Source: Leucobacter sp. cx-328
GTDB taxonomy: Bacteria; Actinomycetota; Actinomycetes; Actinomycetales; Microbacteriaceae
Assembly: GCF_014530035.1 (NCBI RefSeq)
Contig: NZ_JACVMX010000009.1
Location: 61,123-125,122 of the forward strand
Direction: 5' to 3'
DNA: 64,000 bases
The position numbers were made by a program, and so were the translations under genes. Under the pieces are notes generated by a model. The model had not been told where the DNA came from. It saw only the letters and a list, made by a program, of their open reading frames with translations, and searched no databases. Shown piece after piece: positions 1 through 8,656 of the stretch. Positions within the stretch are counted from its first letter, which is position 1. Every line of letters begins with the position of its first letter.

Positions 1-713
1 CAGAGACCGAGTGGGCGAAGACCCTCGAAGCAGATCTCGGTGTCATCGTCGCGTATGGCGGACTTGTCCGTCAGGCGTTGCTCGATACGCCCACCAATGG
101 GTGGATCAACCTGCACTTCTCTGACCTCCCGCGGTGGCGTGGAGCTGCACCCGTGCAGCGTGCGCTCATGGCAGGGGAGCAGGATCTCGGAGTGACCGTG
201 TTCCGCCTCGTCCCAGCACTCGACGCGGGTGATGTCCTCACCCGTGACGCAAAGACTTTCCCGCAGGGCACCTCCGCTGGAGAAGCGCTGACCGAGCTCG
301 CTGAGTTTGGCACTGCAGCGTTGATCCGCGCCGTACAGGTGTTGGCAGAGACCCCAGGGGCAGGTACACCGCAGGAGGGGGAGGCCAGCTACGCGCATAA
401 GCTCACCCGTGAAGACGGCAAACTTGACCTGAGCCAGCCCACAGCCGCAGTACTGGCTAGGTGGGCGGGTGTCACCCCCGAGCCGGGTGCATATGCCCTC
501 CTGGGGGAGCATGCAATCAAGCTGAAGGCGATCCAACCCACTACACTCACCGCACAGGGAGAGCCAGGCACCGTCACCCTCGTGAACGGCACTGCACTTC
601 TCGCGCTCACCGATGGCGCACTCGAACTCGTAACCGTACAGCCAGCGGGTAAGCCCGCCATGGCAGCAGATGCTTGGCTCCGTGGCCGACAGGAAGCAAC
701 GATCCTCGCATGA
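1..713 (+). CDS. fmt: Methionyl-tRNA formyltransferase (5' partial)
   Basis: Formylates the methionine on initiator tRNA with 10-formyl-tetrahydrofolate. The gene enters from the left edge and is read from base 3; about 236 codons are visible and roughly the first 80 residues of the usual ~310 lie outside. The stretch WINLHFSDLPRWRGAAPVQ near base 103 carries the Asn and His of the catalytic triad, and the Asp is in LDAGDVL near base 220. The rest matches the C-terminal tRNA-binding OB domain. Its TGA overlaps the ATG of rsmB (ATGA at 710-713), which suggests translational coupling. Identity is well supported by the motifs and by the fmt-rsmB neighbourhood, which is standard in bacteria. Confidence 0.95.
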   Translation, partial: ETEWAKTLEADLGVIVAYGGLVRQALLDTPTNGWINLHFSDLPRWRGAAPVQRALMAGEQDLGVTVFRLVPALDAGDVLTRDAKTFPQGTSAGEALTELAEFGTAALIRAVQVLAETPGAGTPQEGEASYAHKLTREDGKLDLSQPTAAVLARWAGVTPEPGAYALLGEHAIKLKAIQPTTLTAQGEPGTVTLVNGTALLALTDGALELVTVQPAGKPAMAADAWLRGRQEATILA

Positions 714-2206
714 ACCAGCGAAACAACGACCGCAACGACCGCCCCGCACGCAACGATCGTCAGCGACGTGACGACCGAAACCAGCGCGACGACCGCCCGG
801 CCCGCAAGCCCCGCATCTCGCCAGCACGACTCGTCGCATACGACGTACTCCGAGACGTCGAAGATCGCGAGGCATACGCCAACCTTGCGCTCCCAGCACG
901 TATCCGCGAAGCAGAACTCGACGGCCGCGACGCAGCACTCGCAACCGAGCTCGTGTCAGGCACGCTCCGCTGGCGCGGCCGCTACGACGCAATCATCGCG
1001 CTCGCCGCAAAGCGCAAGATCGAAGACATCGACCCGCGCACCCGCAACGTCCTTCGTCTCGGCGCGCACCAAATGCTTGGCATGCGCACGGCGGCACACG
1101 CAGCCGTCAACGAAAGCGTCGAACTCCAGCGCCACGTCGCCAACCGCGGCGCAGACGGATTCGTTAACGGCGTCCTCCGCCAAATCGGCCGCGCAGACAA
1201 CCCAGAGTGGGACGAACGCATTACCGCAGACGCCCCCAACGCAGACGAAGCACTCGCCGCACGCACCTCACACCCGGTATGGATCGTCCGCGCACTCCGC
1301 GACGCCCTCACCCTCGAGGGCCGCGCAGACGAAATCAACACCCTTCTCGAAGCAGACAACGCATCACCCCGCGTCAGCCTCGCCCTCCTGCCAGGCGCAG
1401 ACGTCACGCCCGACGCGCTCGCCGCAGAGCGTGAGGATCTCGAGACCGTTGGCTTCGCGCCGACCGGGCTCGAACTCGCTGGTGGCGATCCCGGCCGCGT
1501 GATTGCGAAGGCTGGCGTTCGCGAGGGCTATCTCCGCGTACAGGATCAGGGCTCGCAGCTCGCTGCACTCGCGCTCACGCGTGTGCGTCCTATCGAGACG
1601 GGGGAGCGCTGGCTCGATCTGTGCGCCGGCCCCGGCGGCAAGACCGCACTTCTCGGCGCAGAGGCACTCACCGCTGAGAATGTCACCGTGCGCGCAAACG
1701 AGGTATCGCCCCACCGTGCCGATCTCGTGCGCCGCTCAATTGCAGGCGTTGAGGAAGCCGTCGAGGTTGTTTCGCACGACGGCCGCGACCATTCGGCATA
1801 CGGCGGATCCGAAGCTCGTTTCGACCGTATCCTCGTCGACGCGCCGTGCTCTGGCCTGGGGGCGCTTCGCCGCCGCCCGGAGGCGCGCTGGCGCAAGGCG
1901 CCCTCAGATATTCCCGAGCTCGCAAACCTGCAGGGCGAACTGCTCGACGCGGCATTCGAGCACCTCGCTGTTGGCGGTGTACTCGCGTACGTGACCTGCT
2001 CACCGCACCTTGCGGAGACCCGCGTCGCGATCAAGCGCTGGAGCGGTCGCCACGAGAACATCTCGGAACTCGATGCGAAGGAAGTGATCCGCCGAGAGTC
2101 ACGCGGTGAGATCGATCTCGCAGGTGCAACGAAGAGCGTGCAGCTGTGGCCGCACCGTCACGGCACCGATGCGATGTTTATCGCGCTGTTCGAGCGCACG
2201 GCGTAA
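710..2206 (+). CDS. rsmB: 16S rRNA (cytosine-967-C5) methyltransferase, RsmB/Sun family
   Basis: SAM-dependent m5C methyltransferase of 16S rRNA, 498 aa. After a very basic, low-complexity N-terminus rich in Arg, Asp and Asn (residues 1-35) comes a NusB-like RNA-binding domain (about 40-170) and then the Rossmann methyltransferase domain. The SAM motif [12 protein letters not shown] lies near residue 302. The two catalytic-type cysteines are in [18 protein letters not shown] (about residue 378) and YVTCSPH (about 429). The ATG at 710 overlaps the fmt stop. Codon use changes inside the gene: the first ~700 bp uses almost only C- or A-ending codons, while the second half looks like the neighbours. 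A hairpin after the stop probably ends the transcript. Confidence 0.95.
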   Translation: MNQRNNDRNDRPARNDRQRRDDRNQRDDRPARKPRISPARLVAYDVLRDVEDREAYANLALPARIREAELDGRDAALATELVSGTLRWRGRYDAIIALAAKRKIEDIDPRTRNVLRLGAHQMLGMRTAAHAAVNESVELQRHVANRGADGFVNGVLRQIGRADNPEWDERITADAPNADEALAARTSHPVWIVRALRDALTLEGRADEINTLLEADNASPRVSLALLPGADVTPDALAAEREDLETVGFAPTGLELAGGDPGRVIAKAGVREGYLRVQDQGSQLAALALTRVRPIETGERWLDLCAGPGGKTALLGAEALTAENVTVRANEVSPHRADLVRRSIAGVEEAVEVVSHDGRDHSAYGGSEARFDRILVDAPCSGLGALRRRPEARWRKAPSDIPELANLQGELLDAAFEHLAVGGVLAYVTCSPHLAETRVAIKRWSGRHENISELDAKEVIRRESRGEIDLAGATKSVQLWPHRHGTDAMFIALFERTA

Positions 2207-2229
2207 GTCGGGAAGGCCTGCCGTGTGAG

Positions 2230-2268
2230 AAGTGCGGACGTGGGTGTACCCGCGTCCGCACTTTGCTA
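2230..2268 (+). terminator. Intrinsic terminator after rsmB
   Basis: Stem of 15 bp (2230-2244 with 2249-2263, one G-T pair) closed by a TGTA loop, followed by a short T-rich run. It sits between the rsmB stop and the -10 box of rpe, so it probably separates the two transcription units. Confidence 0.75.
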
Positions 2269-2276
2269 TTCCACGG

Positions 2277-2290
2277 TAAGATTGATCCCG
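2277..2290 (+). promoter_or_regulatory. Leaderless-type promoter of rpe
   Basis: A TAAGAT -10 box (2277-2282) is followed after 7 nt by the GTG start at 2290, and no Shine-Dalgarno sequence precedes the start. This is the spacing expected when transcription begins at the start codon itself. Confidence 0.6.
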
Positions 2291-2952
2291 TGACTGAGCA
2301 GCGCATCAATCCCAGCATCCTTTCGGCCGACTTCGTGAACCTGCAGTCCGAGCTCGAGGCAATCCGTTCAGCGGATCTCGTGCACGTTGACGTCATGGAC
2401 AACCATTTCGTTCCGAACCTCACGATGGGCCCGCCCATTGTTGAGCGCATTCAGGCGGTGTCGCCGATTCCGCTCGATGTGCATCTCATGATTTCCGATG
2501 CTGATAAGCACGCTCCTGCATACGCAGAGCTCGGTGCGTACTCAGTGACGTTCCACGCCGAAGCCGCGACTGATCCCGTTGCGCTCGCGCGCCGGATCCG
2601 CGACATCGGTGCTCGCGCAGGCATCGCCCTGAAGCCCGGCACTGACCCCGAGCCCTACCTTGAGCTCCTTCCCGAGTTCGATCAGGTGCTCGTTATGACC
2701 GTTGAGCCCGGTTTCGGTGGACAGTCATTCATGCCCGACATGATGCCCAAGCTGCGTCGCTTTGCAGAGGCAAAGAAAAAGCTTGGTCTTGATGTCTGGC
2801 TGCAGGTCGACGGTGGCATTTCGGTCGATACGATCGGCATTGCAGCAGAGGCTGGAGCAGACACCTTTGTGGCTGGCTCGGCAGTGTACGGTGGCGTTCC
2901 TGAGGCGCGGATCGCAGACCTCCGCGTCGCGGCTGCGGCACACCGCCACTAA
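2290..2952 (+). CDS. rpe: Ribulose-phosphate 3-epimerase
   Basis: Interconverts ribulose-5-phosphate and xylulose-5-phosphate in the pentose phosphate pathway; 220 aa TIM barrel. Visible family motifs are [10 protein letters not shown] at the N-terminus, [18 protein letters not shown] (metal-binding His and Asp), [20 protein letters not shown] and the QVDGGI phosphate-binding strand. The reading frame stays open upstream, but the GTG at 2290 was chosen because a TAAGAT -10 box lies 7 nt before it and the protein then begins where the family does. It stands between rsmB and the his genes as a probable single-gene transcript. Confidence 0.95.
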   Translation: MTEQRINPSILSADFVNLQSELEAIRSADLVHVDVMDNHFVPNLTMGPPIVERIQAVSPIPLDVHLMISDADKHAPAYAELGAYSVTFHAEAATDPVALARRIRDIGARAGIALKPGTDPEPYLELLPEFDQVLVMTVEPGFGGQSFMPDMMPKLRRFAEAKKKLGLDVWLQVDGGISVDTIGIAAEAGADTFVAGSAVYGGVPEARIADLRVAAAAHRH

Positions 2953-2993
2953 GCTCGCGGTACCCACTGTCAAATTTCTGAATCCGACTGCGA

Positions 2994-3007
2994 TACGCTG
3001 GTGACTG
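2994..3007 (+). promoter_or_regulatory. Leaderless-type promoter of hisE
   Basis: A TACGCT -10 box at 2994-2999 lies 7 nt before the GTG at 3007. The earlier in-frame GTG at 3001 is only 1 nt from the box and could not be the first codon of a transcript started here. Confidence 0.55.
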
Positions 3008-3270
3008 TGAAAACCTTCGAAACACTCTTTACCGAGCTCTCAGAAAAGGTTGCTGCCCGCCCAGAAGGCAGTGACACCGTCGCACGCATTGATGCGGGCG
3101 TCCATTCGATCGGTAAGAAGATCGTTGAAGAAGCGGCAGAGGTCTGGATGGCTGCTGAGTATGAGTCGGATGACGAGTGCGCGGAAGAAATTAGCCAGCT
3201 GCTCTACCATCTGCAGGTACTCATGCTCGCGAAGAACATCAGTCTTGAAGACGTCTACCGTCACCTCTAA
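3007..3270 (+). CDS. hisE: Phosphoribosyl-ATP pyrophosphatase
   Basis: Second step of histidine synthesis: hydrolyses PR-ATP to PR-AMP. The 87-aa protein is an all-alpha MazG-like NTP pyrophosphatase; [17 protein letters not shown] and [18 protein letters not shown] carry the Glu/Asp metal ligands. The GTG at 3007 is preferred over the GTG at 3001 because of its spacing from the -10 box; the difference is two residues. It is free-standing, not fused to hisI, and begins the hisE-hisG-hisF-hisI run, lying 25 nt before hisG. Confidence 0.93.
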   Translation: MKTFETLFTELSEKVAARPEGSDTVARIDAGVHSIGKKIVEEAAEVWMAAEYESDDECAEEISQLLYHLQVLMLAKNISLEDVYRHL

Positions 3271-3295
3271 ACACACGAAAGAAGCGCTGTAACTC

Positions 3296-4138
3296 ATGCT
3301 TCGCATTGCTATTCCCAATAAGGGTTCGTTGTCCGAAACCGCTTCTGCAATGCTCGCAGAAGCCGGCTACAACGGCCGCCGTGACAGCCGCACACTCGTG
3401 CAAGCTGATCCGAAAAACGACGTTGAGTTCTTCTACCTGCGTCCCCGCGACATCGCGACCTACGTCGGTTCAGGCGCACTCGATGTTGGAATCACCGGCC
3501 GCGACCTGCTCCTCGATTCGGCATCGGCCGCAACCGAGATCGCAGAGCTCAACTTTGCTGACTCGACCTTCCGCTTCGCGTCGCCCGTTGGCAGCGAGAT
3601 CTCAGAGATTGAGCATCTCGAGGGCAAGCGCGTTGCGACGAGCTACCCGGTACTCGTAGGTAACTTCCTCGCAGAGCGTGGCATCAACGCCACCACTGTG
3701 AAGCTTGACGGTGCCGTTGAGTCGGCTGTGCAGCTCGGCGTTGCAGACGCTGTTGCAGACGTCGTGTCAACCGGTGCAACGCTGCGCGCTGCCGGTCTCT
3801 CGATCTTCGGTCCGGTTATTCTCGACTCGACCGCGCTAATTATCGGCGGCCCGACCGAGCACCCCGGCATTGAGCGCCTGCTGCGCCGCCTCCGCGGTGT
3901 GCTCGTCGCACGCAAGTACGTCATCATGGACTACGACCTCCCGGTTGCAAAGCTTGAGGCTGCAGTCGAGATCGCTGGCGGCATCGAGTCGCCGACCGTC
4001 TCGCCGCTGCGGAACGAAGGCTGGGTTGCTGTGCGAGTCATGGTGCCGTCTGCTGACGCAAACGAAATCATGGACAAGCTGTACGACCTTGGCGCACGCG
4101 CCATTCTCGTGACCGCAATCCACGCAGCACGTCTGTAA
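3296..4138 (+). CDS. hisG: ATP phosphoribosyltransferase, long form
   Basis: Committed step of histidine synthesis: joins ATP and PRPP to make PR-ATP. At 280 aa it is the long hexameric form with a C-terminal ACT-like regulatory domain (about residues 205-280), the site of histidine feedback inhibition in this class, so it needs no HisZ partner. The N-terminal [11 protein letters not shown] and [10 protein letters not shown], and [18 protein letters not shown], are typical of the periplasmic-binding-protein-like catalytic domain with its PRPP site. The ATG at 3296 follows a GAAAGAAG stretch as a plausible ribosome site. hisF follows after 14 nt. Confidence 0.96.
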   Translation: MLRIAIPNKGSLSETASAMLAEAGYNGRRDSRTLVQADPKNDVEFFYLRPRDIATYVGSGALDVGITGRDLLLDSASAATEIAELNFADSTFRFASPVGSEISEIEHLEGKRVATSYPVLVGNFLAERGINATTVKLDGAVESAVQLGVADAVADVVSTGATLRAAGLSIFGPVILDSTALIIGGPTEHPGIERLLRRLRGVLVARKYVIMDYDLPVAKLEAAVEIAGGIESPTVSPLRNEGWVAVRVMVPSADANEIMDKLYDLGARAILVTAIHAARL

Positions 4139-4152
4139 GAAGGGCACCTCGT

Positions 4153-4917
4153 ATGGCTACGACTGTTCGCGTCATCCCGTGTCTCGACGTGGCTGCCGGC
4201 CGCGTCGTGAAGGGCGTCAACTTCCTCAACCTGCGCGATGCGGGTGACCCGGTCGAGCTTGCGGCAAAGTACGCGCTCGAGGGTGCTGACGAACTCACGT
4301 TCCTCGACGTGACGGCAACGGTCGATGACCGTTCGACCACGTACGATGTCGTGCGTCAGACCGCAGAACAGGTGTTCGTTCCCCTCACCGTAGGTGGCGG
4401 TGTGCGTTCAGCTGAAGACGTTGCTCGACTGCAAGACGTCGGTGCCGACAAGGTTGGCATCAACAGCGGCGCTATCGCCCGCCCAGATGTCATCGGCGAA
4501 ATCGCCGACCGCTTCGGCTCACAGGTCATCGTGCTGTCGCTCGACGTGCGCCGCAGCGAGCGGATGCCCTCTGGCTTTGTGGTCACGACACACGGTGGCA
4601 AGCGAGAGACCGACCTCGACGCAATCGAGTGGTGCCGTAACGCCGTAGAGCGTGGCGCTGGCGAGCTGCTCGTTAATTCGATGGACGCCGACGGTACGGG
4701 TGACGGGTTCGATCTCGAGCTCATTCGCGCTGTGCGTGAGGTCGCGAGCGTTCCGCTCATCGCCTCGGGCGGCGCGGGCAAACTTGAGCACTTCGCACCC
4801 GCGGTTGACGCTGGTGCAGACGCAGTGCTTGCTGCGTCGGTCTTCCACTACGGCACGTTTACGATCGCTGAGGTCAAGCAGGCGCTTGCTGATGCAGGAC
4901 ACTTGGTGCGACTGTGA
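4153..4917 (+). CDS. hisF: Imidazole glycerol phosphate synthase, cyclase subunit
   Basis: TIM-barrel subunit (254 aa) that uses ammonia from HisH to make imidazole glycerol phosphate and AICAR. The N-terminal [19 protein letters not shown] holds the first catalytic Asp and [12 protein letters not shown] the second. [13 protein letters not shown] and [11 protein letters not shown] are the phosphate-binding loops. hisH and hisA are not in the window, so the his genes are split over loci. Preceded by AGAAGGG as Shine-Dalgarno; its stop overlaps the hisI start (GTGA at 4914-4917). Confidence 0.97.
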   Translation: MATTVRVIPCLDVAAGRVVKGVNFLNLRDAGDPVELAAKYALEGADELTFLDVTATVDDRSTTYDVVRQTAEQVFVPLTVGGGVRSAEDVARLQDVGADKVGINSGAIARPDVIGEIADRFGSQVIVLSLDVRRSERMPSGFVVTTHGGKRETDLDAIEWCRNAVERGAGELLVNSMDADGTGDGFDLELIRAVREVASVPLIASGGAGKLEHFAPAVDAGADAVLAASVFHYGTFTIAEVKQALADAGHLVRL

Positions 4918-5285
4918 GCGCACAGATGACCGCGGCTGAACTGCTCGAGGTTACCGTCTTCAATACTGACGGCCTACTCCCGGCGATCATCCAGGACGAC
5001 GAGTCGGGCGCCGTGCTCATGCTTGCGTGGATGGATGCTGAGGCGATCCGCCGCACTTGCGAGTCAGGCCGCGTGACGTTCTGGTCGCGGTCGCGCCAGG
5101 AATACTGGCGAAAAGGCGATACCTCCGGGCATCGTCAGTACGTGAAGAGCGTGGCGGCAGACTGCGATAACGACACCCTCCTCATTCGGGTTGAGCAGAT
5201 TGGTGCTGCGTGCCATACAGGCAGTCGCACCTGTTTTGACGACCGCGACGTCGAAGTTGTCGTTGGTGACTCTTCTGTTGCGTAA
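4914..5285 (+). CDS. hisI: Phosphoribosyl-AMP cyclohydrolase
   Basis: Third step of histidine synthesis: opens the adenine ring of PR-AMP. The 123-aa protein has the metal-site residues of the family: [10 protein letters not shown] and [11 protein letters not shown] (Zn-binding cysteines plus His) and the WMDAEA segment near the N-terminus. [17 protein letters not shown] is the conserved substrate loop. It is monofunctional, in line with the separate hisE upstream. The GTG start overlaps the hisF stop by 4 nt. trpE begins 40 nt after its stop from a promoter of its own. Confidence 0.95.
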   Translation: MSAQMTAAELLEVTVFNTDGLLPAIIQDDESGAVLMLAWMDAEAIRRTCESGRVTFWSRSRQEYWRKGDTSGHRQYVKSVAADCDNDTLLIRVEQIGAACHTGSRTCFDDRDVEVVVGDSSVA

Positions 5286-5313
5286 CTCTGCGATTTAAGA
5301 GCATGGTCCGCGC

Positions 5314-5326
5314 TAGGCTGGAGCCG
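5314..5326 (+). promoter_or_regulatory. Leaderless-type promoter of trpE
   Basis: TAGGCT at 5314-5319 followed after 6 nt by the GTG start at 5326. A transcript starting at this GTG would have no 5' leader, and no Trp-codon leader peptide or attenuator hairpins are seen in the 40 nt after hisI. Confidence 0.6.
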
Positions 5327-6909
5327 TGAACTCGACGACCACCCGCGCAGCGTTTGATGTAGCGCGAGCTACCCAGTCCGTAATCCCCGTTCGCCGTGAG
5401 ATCTTCGCAGACGCAGACACTCCCGTCAGCATCTACCGAAAGGTCGCGGCTTCGCGCCCCGGCACGTTCCTCCTGGAATCTGCCGAACAGGGTGGCGTAT
5501 GGACTCGCTTTAGTTTCGTAGGAGCAGGCTCCTTCGGCGTGCTGAGCGAGCGCGACGGCAAGGCTGCCTGGCATCCGCGCGGGTCGGAGCTGACCGAGGA
5601 GCGTTTGCTTCCTGGCGGCGTATCGACGCTCGCCCCCGTTGCCGCGCTGAGCGCGGTCTACGATCGTTGGCGCGCGCCGCACGATCCCGACCTTCCCCCG
5701 CTCGCGAGCGGCTTCGTCGGATACCTCGGCTGGGAGACCGTTCGCCAGTTCGAGAATCTGCCAGAGAATACGAAGCCAGGATCGAACCTGCCCTCACAAG
5801 GGTTGAGTTTCGTTTCCGAACTCGTGGTGATTGATCACCGCGAAGGATCGGTCGTGTTGCTCGCCAACGTGCTGAACGATTCGGTGCTGGGGGAGTCGGG
5901 CGCTGGCATTGATGCTGATGCTGATGCGCAGTGGGCTGACGCGCAGGCACGACTCGACGCGTTGCAGGCTGCGCTCGCTGAGCCGCTCGCCTCGCCGCTC
6001 AATACGATTGACCGTGATGCAGTGGCGGATCCGGCACGCCTCACCACCAGCCCCGAGTTTGAGGCCGCGGTACTGCAAGCTAAAAAGCACATCGTTGACG
6101 GCGATATCTTCCAGGTCGTACCGTCGCAGCGTTTCGATCAGGAGTGCACTGCTGACCCGCTCGATGTCTATCGCGTGCTCCGCCATCTCAACCCGAGCCC
6201 GTACCTGTACCTACTGCAGCTCGAGGATTCCGACGGTGAACCCTTTGCCGTCGTTGGCTCGAGCCCGGAGGCGCTCGTGACCATTCAGGCCTCAGGCGAT
6301 GTAATGACGCACCCGATTGCTGGTTCGCGACCGCGTGGTGCGACCGTTGACGAGGACCAGTTCTTTGAGCGCGATCTACTCGCCGATGAAAAGGAACGAG
6401 CGGAGCACCTCATGCTCGTCGATTTGGCGCGCAATGACCTGGCGCGAGTGTGTGATCCGGCATCGGTCGAGGTCACTGAGTTTATGCGTGTCGAACGATT
6501 CAGCCACATCATGCACATTGTGTCGAGCGTCGAGGGCAAGATCGCTGATGGCAACAGCCCGATTGATGTCTTCCGATCCACATTCCCCGCGGGAACCCTT
6601 TCTGGCGCACCCAAGCCGCGCGCGCTCGAGATCATCGATGAGCTCGAGCCGGTGCGACGCGGAGTGTACGGCGGTGTCGTTGGGTACTTCGGCTTCGGTG
6701 GGGCGGCGGATCTTGCTATCGCGATCCGCACTGCCACCATCAAGGACGGCGTCGCAATGATTCAAGCTGGCGCAGGTATCGTGGCAGACTCCGTTCCCGC
6801 AAGCGAGGACGAGGAATGCCGAAACAAGGCAGCTGCGCCTCTGCGCGCCGTTGCCATCGCGAACTCGCTGCGTGCAGCAGCGGAGGAGAAGGCGCAGCAT
6901 GCGGAATAA
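5326..6909 (+). CDS. trpE: Anthranilate synthase component I
   Basis: Converts chorismate to anthranilate, the first step of the Trp branch; 527 aa. FLLESAEQGG (about residues 47-56) is the LLES element that binds tryptophan for feedback inhibition. The chorismate-binding domain shows GSSPEALV, HPIAGSRPRGAT, ERAEHLMLVDLARNDL, GTLSGAPKPRALEIIDELE and IQAGAGIVADSVPASE with the Mg-binding glutamates. The glutaminase partner TrpG is not in the window. The 3' end overlaps the start of the Trp-region membrane protein by 11 nt. Confidence 0.97.
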   Translation: MNSTTTRAAFDVARATQSVIPVRREIFADADTPVSIYRKVAASRPGTFLLESAEQGGVWTRFSFVGAGSFGVLSERDGKAAWHPRGSELTEERLLPGGVSTLAPVAALSAVYDRWRAPHDPDLPPLASGFVGYLGWETVRQFENLPENTKPGSNLPSQGLSFVSELVVIDHREGSVVLLANVLNDSVLGESGAGIDADADAQWADAQARLDALQAALAEPLASPLNTIDRDAVADPARLTTSPEFEAAVLQAKKHIVDGDIFQVVPSQRFDQECTADPLDVYRVLRHLNPSPYLYLLQLEDSDGEPFAVVGSSPEALVTIQASGDVMTHPIAGSRPRGATVDEDQFFERDLLADEKERAEHLMLVDLARNDLARVCDPASVEVTEFMRVERFSHIMHIVSSVEGKIADGNSPIDVFRSTFPAGTLSGAPKPRALEIIDELEPVRRGVYGGVVGYFGFGGAADLAIAIRTATIKDGVAMIQAGAGIVADSVPASEDEECRNKAAAPLRAVAIANSLRAAAEEKAQHAE

Positions 6910-7504
6910 GTGGACACTCATCCTGGCGATTGCCGTTCTCGGTGGCGGATCGCTCATCGTCGGTTCGCAGGGATGGGTCCAGTTCGACATCACCCAGCTC
7001 GGTGTCGATAGTGAGATCGGCATCGGAACTGTTTCTGGGCATAATGCCAACCCGGCGCTTTCGCCCGTAGGTGTTGCTGCGCTTGTCGCGGCATTGGTCT
7101 TGGCGATTGCTGGATCGGTGTTCAGACGCGTGCTTGCGGTACTCATCGCGCTGCTCGGGGCTGGAATTGCTTACGGTGGATTCAGTGTGCTGAATGATCC
7201 GATTGCCGCGGTGCGGGGTACCGCAACCGAGCTCACCGGTCTCTCTGGCGACGCTGTTGAGACCGTGATCGTCGCCTCGACAACGGTCTGGCCCATCGTG
7301 GTCATCGTCGCTGGCGTGCTTATTGCCATCCTCGGAATCGTGGCGTTGTTCGTCTCGGGGAACTGGGGCGCAGGGGACCGGAAGTACGCGAGTGGGGCAG
7401 AAAAATCGCGCAAGCCCGAGGTAAAGAAGTCAGCCGGCCCCGACCGCATCTCTGATTGGGACGCGTTGAGTGACGGCGAAGATCCCACGCTTTCCACGCC
7501 ATAA
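6899..7504 (+). CDS. Trp-region conserved membrane protein (TIGR02234-like)
   Basis: A 201-aa integral membrane protein of unknown function. Four hydrophobic helices can be seen at about residues 5-24, 58-80, 82-102 and 145-170, followed by a polar, charged tail. Its position directly after trpE is characteristic of the actinobacterial family found in trp operons. The ATG at 6899 lies inside the trpE 3' end after GGAGGAG; longer in-frame starts upstream would lie deeper inside trpE and were rejected. Family recognition rests on context and topology. A role in Trp metabolism or transport has been suggested for the family but nothing in the sequence proves it. Confidence 0.8.
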   Translation: MRNKWTLILAIAVLGGGSLIVGSQGWVQFDITQLGVDSEIGIGTVSGHNANPALSPVGVAALVAALVLAIAGSVFRRVLAVLIALLGAGIAYGGFSVLNDPIAAVRGTATELTGLSGDAVETVIVASTTVWPIVVIVAGVLIAILGIVALFVSGNWGAGDRKYASGAEKSRKPEVKKSAGPDRISDWDALSDGEDPTLSTP

Positions 7505-7546
7505 GTGACCATAGATGTGGGGCGAAAATGACGCGCCGCCGCAACT

Positions 7547-7576
7547 TTGGGAGAAAGCTGGGAGTACCGATAGACT
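7547..7576 (+). promoter_or_regulatory. Promoter upstream of the HGxxPAAW gene and trpCBA
   Basis: TTGGGA (7547-7552), 18-bp spacer, TAGACT (7571-7576). Transcription would begin about 7583 and include the AAGGAG ribosome site at 7616-7621. It could drive the downstream trpC-trpB-trpA run independently of trpE. Confidence 0.5.
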
Positions 7577-7624
7577 GACCCAGTACGTATCCGCCCGGGT
7601 ACGAGCTTGTCTACAAGGAGATTC

Positions 7625-7858
7625 ATGAGCACCCAGAACGGTGACCCTGGTCACGGAGATTCCCCCGCAGCATGGACTGCGGTAATTGTGATGCTGCTTG
7701 GCATTGCTGCCGGAACCGTGTTCTTCTTCCTGCACATGCCCACCATGGTGTGGGTCAGCGCAGGCGTTGTTGCCTTCGGCCTGATCCTCGGCTGGATCAT
7801 CTCGAAGGCGGGCTACGGAGTGAACGGCCCTAAGTACGTTCCGAAGTCGCACGACTAA
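7625..7858 (+). CDS. HGxxPAAW family small membrane protein
   Basis: A 77-aa protein with two predicted membrane helices (about residues 18-36 and 40-60) and the family signature GHGDSPAAWTAV at residues 9-20. Function is unknown. Members are small actinobacterial membrane proteins often found inside trp gene clusters, as here, 2 nt before trpC. The ATG at 7625 has an AAGGAG Shine-Dalgarno 4 nt upstream, which decides the start against an in-frame start 18 nt earlier. The C-terminus is basic and polar (GPKYVPKSHD). Confidence 0.85.
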   Translation: MSTQNGDPGHGDSPAAWTAVIVMLLGIAAGTVFFFLHMPTMVWVSAGVVAFGLILGWIISKAGYGVNGPKYVPKSHD

Positions 7859-7860
7859 CA

Positions 7861-8631
7861 GTGCTTGAGCAGCTTCTTGCGGGTTCCCTCGAGGACGCGG
7901 CTACGCGCCGCCTCACTCGACCGCTCTCGGTTGTTGAAGCCGAAGCACTCGCACGCGTGCCCGCGCTTGACGCGCTCGCAGCGCTCGCCCCTGCTGATCA
8001 CATCAAGGTGATTGCAGAGGTGAAGCGCGCGAGCCCGTCGCGCGGGCCTCTTGCTGACATTCCCGAGCCGCATGCTCTTGCCGCACAGTATGAAACTGGT
8101 GGCGCGAGTGTAGTGAGCGTCCTCACTGAGGAGCGCAAGTTCAAGGGTTCGCTTGCCGACCTTGAGGCTGTGCGTAAGGCAGTAAGTATCCCGGTGCTCC
8201 GTAAGGAGTTCATCGGTGAGGAGTACCAGATCCTCGAAGCCCGCGCAGCGGGTGCCGACCTGGTGCTCTTGATTGTGGCTGCGCTTCCGCAGCCGCTTCT
8301 TGAACGACTGTATGCGTTCACCCTTCAGCTCGGCATGACGCCGCTTGTGGAGGCCCATTCGGCCGACGAGGTGGCACGTGCGGTTGATCTGGGCGCCCAG
8401 CTCATCGGCGTAAACGCGCGTGATCTGCGTACCTTCGAGCTGGACCGCGATCTTTTCGGTCGTGTTGCGGATCAGATTCCCGCTGGGGCAGTACGCCTCG
8501 CAGAATCTGCGGTTCTCAGCGTCGCTGACGTGGAGCACTACCGGCAGGCCGGAGCTGACGCAATCCTTGTTGGCGAGGCCCTCGTGACGAATGACCCAAT
8601 CGCTACGCTGCAGTCATATTTGAACGTTTAA
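7861..8631 (+). CDS. trpC: Indole-3-glycerol phosphate synthase
   Basis: Closes the indole ring of CdRP to give indole-3-glycerol phosphate; 256-aa TIM barrel. KVIAEVKRASPSRG (catalytic Lys and the substrate-binding SPS), VSVLTEERKFKGSL, VLRKEFIGEEYQI, LIGVNARDL and LAESAV are the expected strand-end motifs. It is monofunctional, not fused to TrpF. It starts at a GTG 2 nt after the HGxxPAAW gene, so its translation is probably coupled. Confidence 0.97.
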   Translation: MLEQLLAGSLEDAATRRLTRPLSVVEAEALARVPALDALAALAPADHIKVIAEVKRASPSRGPLADIPEPHALAAQYETGGASVVSVLTEERKFKGSLADLEAVRKAVSIPVLRKEFIGEEYQILEARAAGADLVLLIVAALPQPLLERLYAFTLQLGMTPLVEAHSADEVARAVDLGAQLIGVNARDLRTFELDRDLFGRVADQIPAGAVRLAESAVLSVADVEHYRQAGADAILVGEALVTNDPIATLQSYLNV

Positions 8632-8656
8632 AGCTAGACCAATGGGGCAACTCTAG

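Noticed and set aside
768..1502. Ser/Thr/Ala-rich frame on the plus strand inside rsmB
   Set aside because: Produced by the C/A-ending codon bias of the first half of rsmB; composition is not protein-like.
3001..3006. GTG at 3001 as the hisE start
   Set aside because: Only 1 nt from the -10 box; the GTG at 3007 has the leaderless spacing and gives the usual N-terminus.
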